From DASRHY01 sp046765875 (GTDB taxonomy: Bacteria; Actinomycetota; Actinomycetes; Propionibacteriales; Kribbellaceae), in NCBI GenBank assembly GCA_046765875.1, contig JBKPSJ010000014.1:1-8352 (forward strand): a stretch of 8,352 bases of DNA, given 5' to 3'. The notes under the pieces were generated by a model that ran no database searches, had not been told where the DNA came from, and was given only the letters and a program-made list of their open reading frames with translations. This document shows positions 1 to 5,220 of this stretch, one piece after another (position 1 is the first letter of the stretch; every line of letters starts with the position of its first letter). Both the position numbers and the translations under genes were made by a program.

Positions 1-171
1 GTATTCGGCCAACTGCCGGCGCACCTCGAAAGCCCCGTCTGCCACAAATTCACCGAATGTAGAAGCGTCCGGCCGGCACCAGTGATGCGGGAAATACAAC
101 CCGGTGAGTACGTCACCGTCGAACACGAGTGTCAACTCGCCAAGAGGTGAATCTACGAGTGTGTGCGACAT
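1..171 (-). CDS. ogt: Methylated-DNA--[protein]-cysteine S-methyltransferase, N-terminal part (partial)
   Basis: This gene is cut by the left edge of the window, so only the first 57 codons are present. The translation begins MSHTLVDSPLGELTLVFDG and continues through LTGLYFPHHW. That is the usual N-terminal beta-rich domain of Ogt-type O6-alkylguanine-DNA alkyltransferases (xSPLGxLxL, then LTGLYF). The catalytic PCHR motif would lie outside the window. Family members remove O6-methyl groups from guanine by suicidal transfer to a cysteine. The ATG at 169-171 is chosen because an AAAGG ribosome-binding site lies 7 bases upstream, overlapping the stop of the oxygenase gene; the two genes are therefore probably co-transcribed. 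Third-position G/C in this fragment is only about 65% (about 57% G+C overall by hand count), clearly below its neighbours. The family call rests on the N-terminal domain alone. Confidence 0.8.
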   Translation of the reverse strand, partial: MSHTLVDSPLGELTLVFDGDVLTGLYFPHHWCRPDASTFGEFVADGAFEVRRQLAEY

Positions 172-178
172 AAAGAGA

Positions 179-183
179 CCTTT
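179..183 (-). promoter_or_regulatory. Ribosome-binding site of ogt
   Basis: On the minus strand, AAAGG ends 7 bases before the ogt ATG and overlaps the TGA stop of the upstream oxygenase gene. This supports the chosen start and suggests translational coupling within one message. Confidence 0.5.
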
Positions 184-896
184 CAGGCCGCGTCGTGGAA
201 GACCAGGCCGAGCGTGTGCCGGCGGCCCGAGCGGATGACTGACACGCCGTGCCGGACCTGCGACGCCGACCAGCCGCGCTTGGTACGGACCGGCCGGTCC
301 CGGGTGGTGAAGACCAGCCCATGGCCCTGCGGGATCAGCGTCGACGTACCGCGCGACTGGGCCCGCGGCCGCTGCTCGACCAGCAGGAACTCCCCGCCGG
401 TGTGGTCGCGGCCGGGCTCGTCGAGGTTGATCACGACCTGCAACGGGAACACCTTGTCGCCGTACAGATCGCGGTGCAGGGCGTTCCAGTCGCCCTCGCC
501 GTACCGCAGGAGGATCGGCGTCGGCCGGGTCTGGCCGGCGGCGTGGCAGATCTCCAGCCACTCGTCCAGAGTGTCGGGCCACTCCGCACCCCGCCCCAGC
601 CGGTCGTACCAGTCCCGCGCGATCGGCAGCAGCCGCGGGTAGAGCGCCCGACGTAACCGGGAGACCGGCTCCGGGAACGGGGCGGCGAAGTACCGGTACT
701 CACCGCGTCCGAACCGGTGCCGTTCCATGTTGATCGTCGCGCGAAATCGCTCGACGTCGTCGTAGAGCGCGGCAACCGCGCCGCACTCCGCTGGCGTCAG
801 CAACTCACCGATCAATGCACAGCCGGTCGAGTCGAGTTCGGCGGCCACCGCGGCCCAGTCCGCCGCGGCGACCCGTTCGGTGAATCGTCCAGTCAT
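183..896 (-). CDS. 2OG-Fe(II) oxygenase family protein, probably alkylation-repair associated
   Basis: A 237-residue protein of the bacterial 2OG-Fe(II) oxygenase group usually described as COG3826-like. The iron ligands are visible as H141 and D143 in ALHRDLYGD, plus the distal H216 in VRHGVSV. R226, ten residues further in the stretch RRHTLGL, is the likely 2-oxoglutarate-binding arginine. The strand PLQVVINL and the segment HTGGEFLLVEQ are typical of the double-stranded beta-helix fold. Such enzymes couple 2-oxoglutarate decarboxylation to hydroxylation or demethylation; the substrate is not known here. The start is the ATG at 894-896, which overlaps the TGA of the preceding small ORF as ATGA. 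There is no clear Shine-Dalgarno sequence, so translation is probably coupled. The alkyltransferase gene starts 11 bases after its stop, suggesting a role in repairing methylated nucleic acid in the manner of AlkB. That role is inferred from context. Annotation as a prolyl hydroxylase is also possible. Confidence 0.85.
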   Translation of the reverse strand: MTGRFTERVAAADWAAVAAELDSTGCALIGELLTPAECGAVAALYDDVERFRATINMERHRFGRGEYRYFAAPFPEPVSRLRRALYPRLLPIARDWYDRLGRGAEWPDTLDEWLEICHAAGQTRPTPILLRYGEGDWNALHRDLYGDKVFPLQVVINLDEPGRDHTGGEFLLVEQRPRAQSRGTSTLIPQGHGLVFTTRDRPVRTKRGWSASQVRHGVSVIRSGRRHTLGLVFHDAA

Positions 897-1051
897 ACCA
901 GTTCAACGTCGCGAGCGACGATCGTGTGAGTCAGGGATCTCGCCTCGAGGATCAGGTGCAGGTCCTGGCGCAACCGCGCGACGCGGGCAGCGCTGAGTTG
1001 CTCCTCCAGCCACCCGTCGAACGCCGCGATCACCTCGACGCTGGTGTCCAC
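893..1051 (-). CDS. Small conserved-looking ORF of unknown function (52 aa)
   Basis: I do not recognise this protein. Starting at the GTG at 1049-1051 it would encode 52 residues, MDTSVEVIAAFDGWLEEQLS and onward, ending in ARDVELV. Residues 3-42 look mostly helical, with an amphipathic, charged stretch (VARLRQDLHLILEARS). There is no signal peptide and no cysteines. It begins 8 bases after the stop of the threonine-synthase-like gene and its TGA overlaps the oxygenase ATG (ATGA), so it fills the gap exactly. Third positions are about 85% G/C (44 of 52 codons by hand count), as expected for a real actinobacterial gene. There is no obvious ribosome-binding site, and an upstream CTG or ATT in the same frame is an alternative start. 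The frame stays open far upstream through the neighbouring gene, but that part is a shadow. It could be a small partner or regulator of the oxygenase, which is inference only. Confidence 0.55.
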   Translation of the reverse strand: MDTSVEVIAAFDGWLEEQLSAARVARLRQDLHLILEARSLTHTIVARDVELV

Positions 1052-1059
1052 GGCAATGC

Positions 1060-2238
1060 TCAGAGCGTGACGGTCTCGGGGTACTTCAACCCGGTGCCGG
1101 TGTTGAGCACCACGACCTCCTCGCCGGCGCGTATCCAGCCGGAGGCACGAAGCCGGCCTACGGCGGCAAAGCAGGCCGCGCCCTCTGGGCAGATGAACAC
1201 GCCTTCCAGTTCGGCGACCCGGTGCTGGGTCCGCAGGATCTCGTCGTCGGGGATCGCGATCGCGCAGCCCTCGGTCTCGTACACGGCCTGCAGGATGAGG
1301 AAGTCCCCGAGCGCCTTCGGCACGGTGATGCCGAAGGCAACGGTCCGCGCGTCCTGCCAGGGCTCGCTCTCGGTAGCGCGGGTGTCGTACGCACGAACGA
1401 TCGGCGCGCATCCCTCGGCCTGTACCGCAACCAGGCGCGGCATTCGGTCCGGGCCGATCCAGCCGATCTCGGCGAGCTCGGCGAGCGCCTTCCAGATGCC
1501 GATCAGCCCAACACCGCCGCCGGTCGGGTACAGGATCACGTCGGGCACCCGCCAGCCGAGTTGCTCCGCGATCTCCAGGCCCATCGTCTTCTTGCCCTCG
1601 ATCCGGTACGGCTCGCGCAGCGTCGACACCTCCTGGTAGCCGTCGCGCTCGGCAAGCAGTTGCCGTACGAACGCGCCGGCATCGCCGATGTGCCCGTTGA
1701 CCAGGTGCAGCTCGGCACCGACCACCCGGCACTCGCGACGGCAGATCTCCGGCGCGCCCAGCGGCATCGCAATCAGGCTCTCCATCCCGGCCCGGGCCGC
1801 GTACGTCGCCCATGCGGAGCCGGCGTTGCCGTTGGTCGGCATGGCGATCTTCTTGACGCCGAGCTCGTGCGCCCGCGATACGCCGACCGCGGCACCGCGC
1901 GCCTTGAACGACCCGGTCGGGATCAGCCCCTCGTCCTTCATCAGCAGCCGGTCCACGCCGAGCTCAGCGCCGATCCCCGGCACCGGAAACAGCGGAGTCA
2001 TACCCTCGCCGAGGCTGACGACGTACTCAGGCGACCGTACCGGCAGCAGTTCGTGGTACCGCCACAGCGTCGGCTCCCGAGCCGCGACCTCGTCCTTGGT
2101 CAGCCCGGCGCGGACCTCGTCGAGGTCGTACCGGACCAGTAACGGCGAACCGCAGTCGCAGACGCCGCTCACCCGGTCCGCGTCGTGGCGGCGGTGACAG
2201 CGCGGGCACTCGAGCTCGGTCAGCGTGGAGAAGCGCAT
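1060..2238 (-). CDS. Threonine synthase-like PLP-dependent enzyme
   Basis: A 392-residue fold-type II PLP enzyme. The N-terminus carries a zinc-ribbon-like set: C11 and C14 (CPRC), C27 and C29 (CDC). This is followed by SLGEGMTPL, the PLP-binding lysine K112 in GSFKARG, the TNGNAG loop at 135-140, the phosphate-binding TGGGVGL at 239-245, and LNTGTGLKYP near the C-terminus. These features match the archaeal/Thermus-like class of threonine synthases, which convert O-phosphohomoserine to threonine. Relatives such as cysteate synthase share the same motifs, so the substrate is not certain. No homoserine dehydrogenase or kinase gene, the usual partners of the housekeeping thrC, lies next to it, so it may be a paralogue. 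The ATG at 2236-2238 gives the ribbon near residue 11. There is no Shine-Dalgarno sequence; a TACGGT hexamer lies 7 bases upstream. An SDR gene ends 43 bases upstream and the small ORF follows after 8 bases. Confidence 0.85.
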   Translation of the reverse strand: MRFSTLTELECPRCHRRHDADRVSGVCDCGSPLLVRYDLDEVRAGLTKDEVAAREPTLWRYHELLPVRSPEYVVSLGEGMTPLFPVPGIGAELGVDRLLMKDEGLIPTGSFKARGAAVGVSRAHELGVKKIAMPTNGNAGSAWATYAARAGMESLIAMPLGAPEICRRECRVVGAELHLVNGHIGDAGAFVRQLLAERDGYQEVSTLREPYRIEGKKTMGLEIAEQLGWRVPDVILYPTGGGVGLIGIWKALAELAEIGWIGPDRMPRLVAVQAEGCAPIVRAYDTRATESEPWQDARTVAFGITVPKALGDFLILQAVYETEGCAIAIPDDEILRTQHRVAELEGVFICPEGAACFAAVGRLRASGWIRAGEEVVVLNTGTGLKYPETVTL

Positions 2239-2245
2239 GCCCGTG

Positions 2246-2251
2246 ACCGTA
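2246..2251 (-). promoter_or_regulatory. Candidate -10 element for a leaderless threonine-synthase-like transcript
   Basis: Minus-strand TACGGT (TANNNT) ends 7 bases before the ATG, the spacing expected if transcription starts at the start codon. There is no Shine-Dalgarno sequence and no recognisable -35 box. Leaderless starts of this form are common in actinobacteria. Confidence 0.4.
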
Positions 2252-2281
2252 CTAGCCGGCGGCGACAGGCCAGGGCCGTGG

Positions 2282-2986
2282 TCACCAGCGCAGCGGTCTG
2301 CCGTCGCGGAAGAAGCCGCCGGTCGGGCCGTCGTCGGGCAGGGTCACCGCCCACACCACCGAGGCTGCGCCGTCCTGGACCGGCCGGCCCGCGTGCCCGC
2401 CCATGTCGGTCGCGGTCCAGCCCGGGCAGATCGCGTTCACGAGGATGTGGGCCGATCGGAGTTCGGCGGCGAGGATCCGGGTCAGCGCGTTCAGCGCCGC
2501 TTTACTCACCGAGTACGCGGGTGCGCCCGCGCCCATACTCGCCAGCGAGCCACCCTCGCTGGACACGTTCACGATCCGCCCGTGGCGTGACTCCCGAAGC
2601 AGTGGCAGGAACGCCTGCACGGTCCGCCAGGCGCCGAGCAGGTTCGTTTCCACCGCCTCAATGACGATGCCCAGGTCGGCGCTGACCGCCCGCGCGCCCG
2701 GGTCGTAGTTGATCGCCGCGTTGTTGACCAGTACGTCGCACCGGCCGAGCTCGGCTCGTACCCAGTCGGCGGCCGCTCGTACACTCTCCTCGTCCGCGAC
2801 ATCCAGCTCACAGGCGAGGACCTGAGCCTGAGCTGCCGCGCGGGCCTTGGACAGATCGCGCGCGGTGAGTACGACGGTGTAGCCGATGGCGGCGAGCTGG
2901 CGGCAAACCTCCAGACCGATGCCGCGGTTGCCGCCGGTCACCACCGCGACCCGGCCGTCCACCGGTAAGGGGGAGTCGGCAGGCAC
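2282..2986 (-). CDS. SDR family NAD(P)-dependent oxidoreductase
   Basis: A 234-residue classical short-chain dehydrogenase/reductase. The cofactor-binding motif TGGNRGIG is at residues 17-24, the acidic residue plus valine of LDV at 61-63, and the NNA motif at 88-90. The catalytic serine is in VSSEGG (S142 or S143), with Y158 and K162 in YSVSK, then CPGW and TATDM. The absence of an Asp after strand 2 and the TARD segment there suggest NADP(H). The overall form, with the C-terminal FFRDGRPLRW, resembles the carbonyl reductase/menthone reductase branch. The substrate cannot be named. The start is GTG at 2984-2986, with no Shine-Dalgarno sequence but a TACGCT hexamer 7 bases upstream. A second GTG at codon 9 would also leave the fold intact. 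The gene is followed at 43 bases by the threonine-synthase-like gene and preceded by the methyltransferase gene on the same strand. Confidence 0.9.
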   Translation of the reverse strand: MPADSPLPVDGRVAVVTGGNRGIGLEVCRQLAAIGYTVVLTARDLSKARAAAQAQVLACELDVADEESVRAAADWVRAELGRCDVLVNNAAINYDPGARAVSADLGIVIEAVETNLLGAWRTVQAFLPLLRESRHGRIVNVSSEGGSLASMGAGAPAYSVSKAALNALTRILAAELRSAHILVNAICPGWTATDMGGHAGRPVQDGAASVVWAVTLPDDGPTGGFFRDGRPLRW

Positions 2987-2993
2987 GGCGACC

Positions 2994-2999
2994 AGCGTA
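2994..2999 (-). promoter_or_regulatory. Candidate -10 element for a leaderless SDR transcript
   Basis: Minus-strand TACGCT (TANNNT) ends 7 bases before the GTG start of the SDR gene, with no Shine-Dalgarno sequence between them. No -35 box is evident. It supports the upstream GTG over the internal one. Confidence 0.35.
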
Positions 3000-3034
3000 C
3001 GGCGCCGGTAACATCGCGCCGTGCATGCCGACCA

Positions 3035-3050
3035 CGCGATCGGTATCGCG
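3035..3050. terminator. Short perfect hairpin after the methyltransferase gene
   Basis: CGCGAT, a 4-base loop, then ATCGCG form a perfect 6-bp stem within the 84-base gap (2987-3070) between the methyltransferase stop and the SDR start. It begins about 20 bases downstream of the methyltransferase stop on the minus strand. There is no T-run. It could be a weak intrinsic terminator or an operator. A further ATCGCG copy at 3013-3018 could compete for pairing. Confidence 0.3.
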
Positions 3051-3070
3051 CGACGGACAGCCGCTGGTGT

Positions 3071-3850
3071 TCACACCGCGGCGGTGCGAACCGGCCGTCC
3101 CCAAGTGAGCTCAGCGACGACTGCGAGCTCCAGCATGCCGTCGTTGTCGTACGGCGCGACGACGCGGCGAATGGCGTTGCCGAACTCCTCGATCTCGGCA
3201 TCCGACATGTGCTCGCGCGCCAGGCTCGAGGTCGAGTGGAGATGCTCGATGTAGTCGTCAGCGGACTGCTCGAACGGCATTGGGCCGATCTCGGCGCGAC
3301 CGGTGATGGCGTACAGACCACTCTCGGTCAGCGCATCGATGATGGAGAACTTCGTGTCGAAGTCCGGGTTGCGCGAGTGCGGCCGGATGACGGAGGAGAT
3401 CAGCTCGTCCTCCCACGGCTGGTCACGCGGACCGTGCTCGACGACGGCGAATTGTGCGTCCGGGGTCATCACCTCGGCGGTCCGTCCGAGGGTCACGTCC
3501 AAGTCCATCCAGTGCAGGCTTGCGCCCGCGGTCACCAACGCGTACGGACCGTCGAGATCGGCGGATTCCGCGGCGCCGAGGATCCAGCGCAGGTTCTCGT
3601 GCCGGCCGCCGGGCCGCTCCTTCCCGGCCGCGATCATCGCCTCGGAGATGTCGACCGCGTCGACCCGATCCACCCGCGGCGCGAGCCGACGGGCCAATGC
3701 GCCCTCCCCCGCACCGAGATCGAGCACCGTTCGCGGCTTATCCACGATCAACCGCTCGAGCTGATCGAACACCTCAGCCGGGTACGGCGGCCGGTGCCGG
3801 TACGACGCCGCCACACCTGGATGTCCGAATACCCCGGCAAGATTCGTCAT
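3071..3850 (-). CDS. Class I SAM-dependent methyltransferase
   Basis: A 259-residue methyltransferase of the Methyltransf_11/25 type. The N-terminal segment YRHRPPYPAEVFDQL is typical of a bacterial small-molecule methyltransferase group related to trans-aconitate methyltransferase. Motif I is VLDLGAGEG at 42-50, the acidic residue after strand 2 is D67 in VDAVDIS, and the motif IV region is TAGASLHWMD at 108-116. These bind S-adenosylmethionine; the acceptor is unknown. The frame is open 70 codons further upstream, but those codons run antisense through the pentapeptide gene. The ATG at 3848-3850 has an AGGA ribosome-binding site 7 bases away and gives the normal family N-terminus. The gene diverges from the pentapeptide-repeat gene with only 27 bases between starts, so both may respond to the same control. 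Confidence 0.88.
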   Translation of the reverse strand: MTNLAGVFGHPGVAASYRHRPPYPAEVFDQLERLIVDKPRTVLDLGAGEGALARRLAPRVDRVDAVDISEAMIAAGKERPGGRHENLRWILGAAESADLDGPYALVTAGASLHWMDLDVTLGRTAEVMTPDAQFAVVEHGPRDQPWEDELISSVIRPHSRNPDFDTKFSIIDALTESGLYAITGRAEIGPMPFEQSADDYIEHLHSTSSLAREHMSDAEIEEFGNAIRRVVAPYDNDGMLELAVVAELTWGRPVRTAAV

Positions 3851-3856
3851 ACCTGC

Positions 3857-3869
3857 ATCCTGGCAGGAT
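3857..3869. promoter_or_regulatory. Palindrome between divergent starts, containing both ribosome-binding sites
   Basis: ATCCTG-G-CAGGAT is a perfect inverted repeat (6-bp arms, 1-base centre) in the 27-base space between the methyltransferase and pentapeptide start codons. Its right arm holds AGGA 9 bases before the pentapeptide ATG. Its left arm, read on the minus strand, holds AGGA 7 bases before the methyltransferase ATG. It may simply result from two opposed Shine-Dalgarno sequences, or it may also serve as an operator. Confidence 0.45.
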
Positions 3870-3877
3870 CGGACAAC

Positions 3878-4483
3878 ATGGCCGACGAGGTGATCGAGGG
3901 CAAGACGTTCCGGGACGAGGACTGGTACGGCGACGATCTCGGCTCGACCCCCTACCTGCGCTGCAGTTTCACCGATATCGATCTGACCGAGACCCGCAGC
4001 CGTGGCGCGTTGTTCGAGGACTGTTCGTTCTCGAACTGCCGGTTCAACGCCTCGGTGCATATCAACTCGGCGTTCGTCAGTTGCTACATCCGTCGTACGT
4101 CGTTCTTCGACGCGACGCTGGACGGGTGCAAGCTAACGGGAACCGTGCTGATCGAGTGCGTACTCCAGCCGCTCACGGTCACCGGCGGCAACTGGACCGG
4201 GATCACCCTGCGCGGCGCCGAACTGCAGGGGCTCGACCTCTCGAACGTCCGGCTGGTCGACGCGGATCTGTCCGAGGCTTTGCTGGAAGGCGCCGTCCTG
4301 CGCGGTTGCGATCTGTCGAATGCGACCGTACGAGGCACCGACCTGCGGGACGCCGATCTGCGCGGTGCACAACTGGCTGCCGTCCAGCTCACCACGGCAC
4401 GGCTGGACCGTACGAAGCTCGACCTCGCGGGTGCCGTCGCCCTGGCCGAGACCCTCGGCGTCGAAGTGGACACGGCGCCTTGA
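3878..4483 (+). CDS. MfpA/Qnr-like pentapeptide-repeat protein
   Basis: A 201-residue protein built almost wholly of A(D/N)Lxx-type pentapeptides, for example LEGAVLRGCDLSNATVRGTD and LRDADLRGAQL. This predicts a right-handed quadrilateral beta-helix. The overall plan resembles mycobacterial MfpA and Qnr proteins: TETRSRGALFEDCSF near residues 37-51, a central stretch around VLIECVLQPLTV, and a closing helix LAGAVALAETLGVEVD like the Qnr C-terminus that forms the dimer. MfpA and Qnr mimic DNA, bind gyrase and protect it from fluoroquinolones. The first 40 residues here are acidic, which fits that idea. The ATG at 3878-3880 is preceded by AGGA at 9 bases; the frame is open upstream but only as antisense to the methyltransferase gene. 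It is the only plus-strand gene. The final codons and stop lie in a tandem repeat. Gyrase binding is inferred, since many pentapeptide proteins have other roles. Confidence 0.85.
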   Translation: MADEVIEGKTFRDEDWYGDDLGSTPYLRCSFTDIDLTETRSRGALFEDCSFSNCRFNASVHINSAFVSCYIRRTSFFDATLDGCKLTGTVLIECVLQPLTVTGGNWTGITLRGAELQGLDLSNVRLVDADLSEALLEGAVLRGCDLSNATVRGTDLRDADLRGAQLAAVQLTTARLDRTKLDLAGAVALAETLGVEVDTAP

Positions 4484-4561
4484 GATGACCGGCGCCTTTC
4501 AGATGACCGGCGCCTTGAGATGGCCGGCGCCTTTGAGATGGCCGGCGCCTTTGAGATGCCC
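4474..4561 (+). repeat. Five tandem 17/18-base repeats spanning the pentapeptide gene stop
   Basis: The units begin at 4474, 4491, 4509, 4526 and 4544, with lengths 17, 18, 17, 18 and 18. The consensus is GGCGCCTTTGAGATGGCC, and a degenerate sixth start (GGCGTTTGG) follows at 4562. The length difference is one T in the CCTT/CCTTT run, and single-base variants occur at GACC/GGCC/GCCC. The first unit contains the last sense codons and the TGA of the pentapeptide gene; the rest are non-coding. Each unit contains the palindrome GGCGCC. The near identity of the copies points to recent slippage. Confidence 0.9.
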
Positions 4562-4577
4562 GGCGTTTGGACTGAAG

Positions 4578-4613
4578 CGGCGGGCCGCAGGTGGTGATCA
4601 CTGCGGCCCGCCG
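4578..4613. terminator. Strong hairpin between convergent genes, likely bidirectional terminator
   Basis: A perfect 13-bp stem (4578-4590 pairing with 4601-4613, all but two pairs G-C) encloses a 10-base loop. It sits between the 3' end of the pentapeptide gene and, 13 bases further on, the 3' end of the membrane-protein gene transcribed in the opposite direction. There is no T-run on either side, as is common for actinobacterial terminators. Confidence 0.75.
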
Positions 4614-4626
4614 ATGCGGGGTTCGG

Positions 4627-5220
4627 TCAGACAGCGCCGTGTGGCGTGGGCTCCGCGCCGCCGAACGTCGGCAGCACCTCACGCTCAGCGGCGGTCCGGC
4701 GAGCGTGCGCGAAGCCGAGGAGCGACAGAGCGATCATGGCTGCGGCTGCGATGAAGGAGGCGATCGCCGCGTACATCGCGATCTGGCCCATCTTCCAGAA
4801 GGCGTAGGCGTTCAGCAGCAGGCCACGCAGGGTCTCACCGCGGAAGGAGGTCTGCACCTGGTCGGCGAGCTTCTGGTCGTTCGGGTTCGCCCGGGACTTG
4901 GTGGACAGTTCAGCGTAGGTCAGGCCGCCACCGGACTCCTTCAGGTGCACGGCGATGTAGTGGTTCGCGAAGGCTTCGGCCTGCTGGCCGTTGACCACCT
5001 GCTGACCTGCGTACTTCTCCAGGTAGGGCTTGACGGCCGGGTCGTTGATCGAGTCCGAACCCGCCTTGGGGAAGAAGATCTTTTGAGCGACGAGCTGGTC
5101 GTGCACCTGGTTGTCGATGAACGAGTGTGCCCAGGTGAGCAAACCGCCGGCGGCCAGCAGGACGACGGCGAGCAGCAGGCCGGCTGACGCAGCGAGTACG
5201 TCGAAGGTCTTGCGGCGCAT
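4627..5220 (-). CDS. Conserved actinobacterial membrane protein, two transmembrane segments
   Basis: A 197-residue protein. The N-terminal MRRK is followed by a hydrophobic helix at about 8-30 (LAASAGLLLAVVLLAAGGLL). Residues 31-133 form a hydrophilic domain, and a second membrane helix lies at about 146-170. A short basic/charged tail follows (HARRTAAER). By the positive-inside rule the central domain would be outside the cell and both ends in the cytoplasm. The central domain has conserved-looking segments VHDQLVAQKIFFP, YAGQQVVNGQQAEAFANHYI and QTSFRGETLRGLLLNAYAFW, which I recognise from similar proteins in other actinomycetes. Their function is unknown. Some relatives carry the name aromatic ring-opening dioxygenase LigA, for which I see no support. 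The ATG at 5218-5220 has a strong ribosome-binding site (GGAAGGG) 8 bases upstream. The gene lies about 220 bases after dnaG and converges on the pentapeptide gene. Confidence 0.85.
   Translation of the reverse strand: MRRKTFDVLAASAGLLLAVVLLAAGGLLTWAHSFIDNQVHDQLVAQKIFFPKAGSDSINDPAVKPYLEKYAGQQVVNGQQAEAFANHYIAVHLKESGGGLTYAELSTKSRANPNDQKLADQVQTSFRGETLRGLLLNAYAFWKMGQIAMYAAIASFIAAAAMIALSLLGFAHARRTAAEREVLPTFGGAEPTPHGAV

Noticed and set aside
1052..1813. Long minus-strand frame joining the small ORF to sequence inside the threonine-synthase-like gene
   Set aside because: The translation is the low-complexity Arg/Ala/Gly-rich type typical of out-of-frame high-G+C DNA, and the real gene occupies the other frame. 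Only the part after 1060 is kept.
2268..2277. GGCC-AG-GGCC hairpin between the SDR and threonine-synthase-like genes
   Set aside because: A 4-bp stem with a 2-base loop is too weak to call a terminator in DNA this rich in G and C.
3209..3877. Plus-strand open frame extending the pentapeptide gene upstream to 3209
   Set aside because: It is antisense to the methyltransferase gene, has no pentapeptide character, and the ATG at 3878 has its own ribosome-binding site and a family-like N-terminus.
3851..4060. Seventy-codon N-terminal extension of the methyltransferase
   Set aside because: It runs antisense through the pentapeptide gene; the ATG at 3850 has AGGA at 7 bases and fits the family start.
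4474..4561. CRISPR array
   Set aside because: The repeats are directly adjacent with no spacers and only 17-18 bases long; this is a minisatellite.
4485..4754. Repeat-encoded plus-strand peptide beginning MTGAFQMTGALRWPAPL
   Set aside because: The alternating 17- and 18-base units break any constant repeat phase, and the remainder is antisense to the membrane-protein gene.
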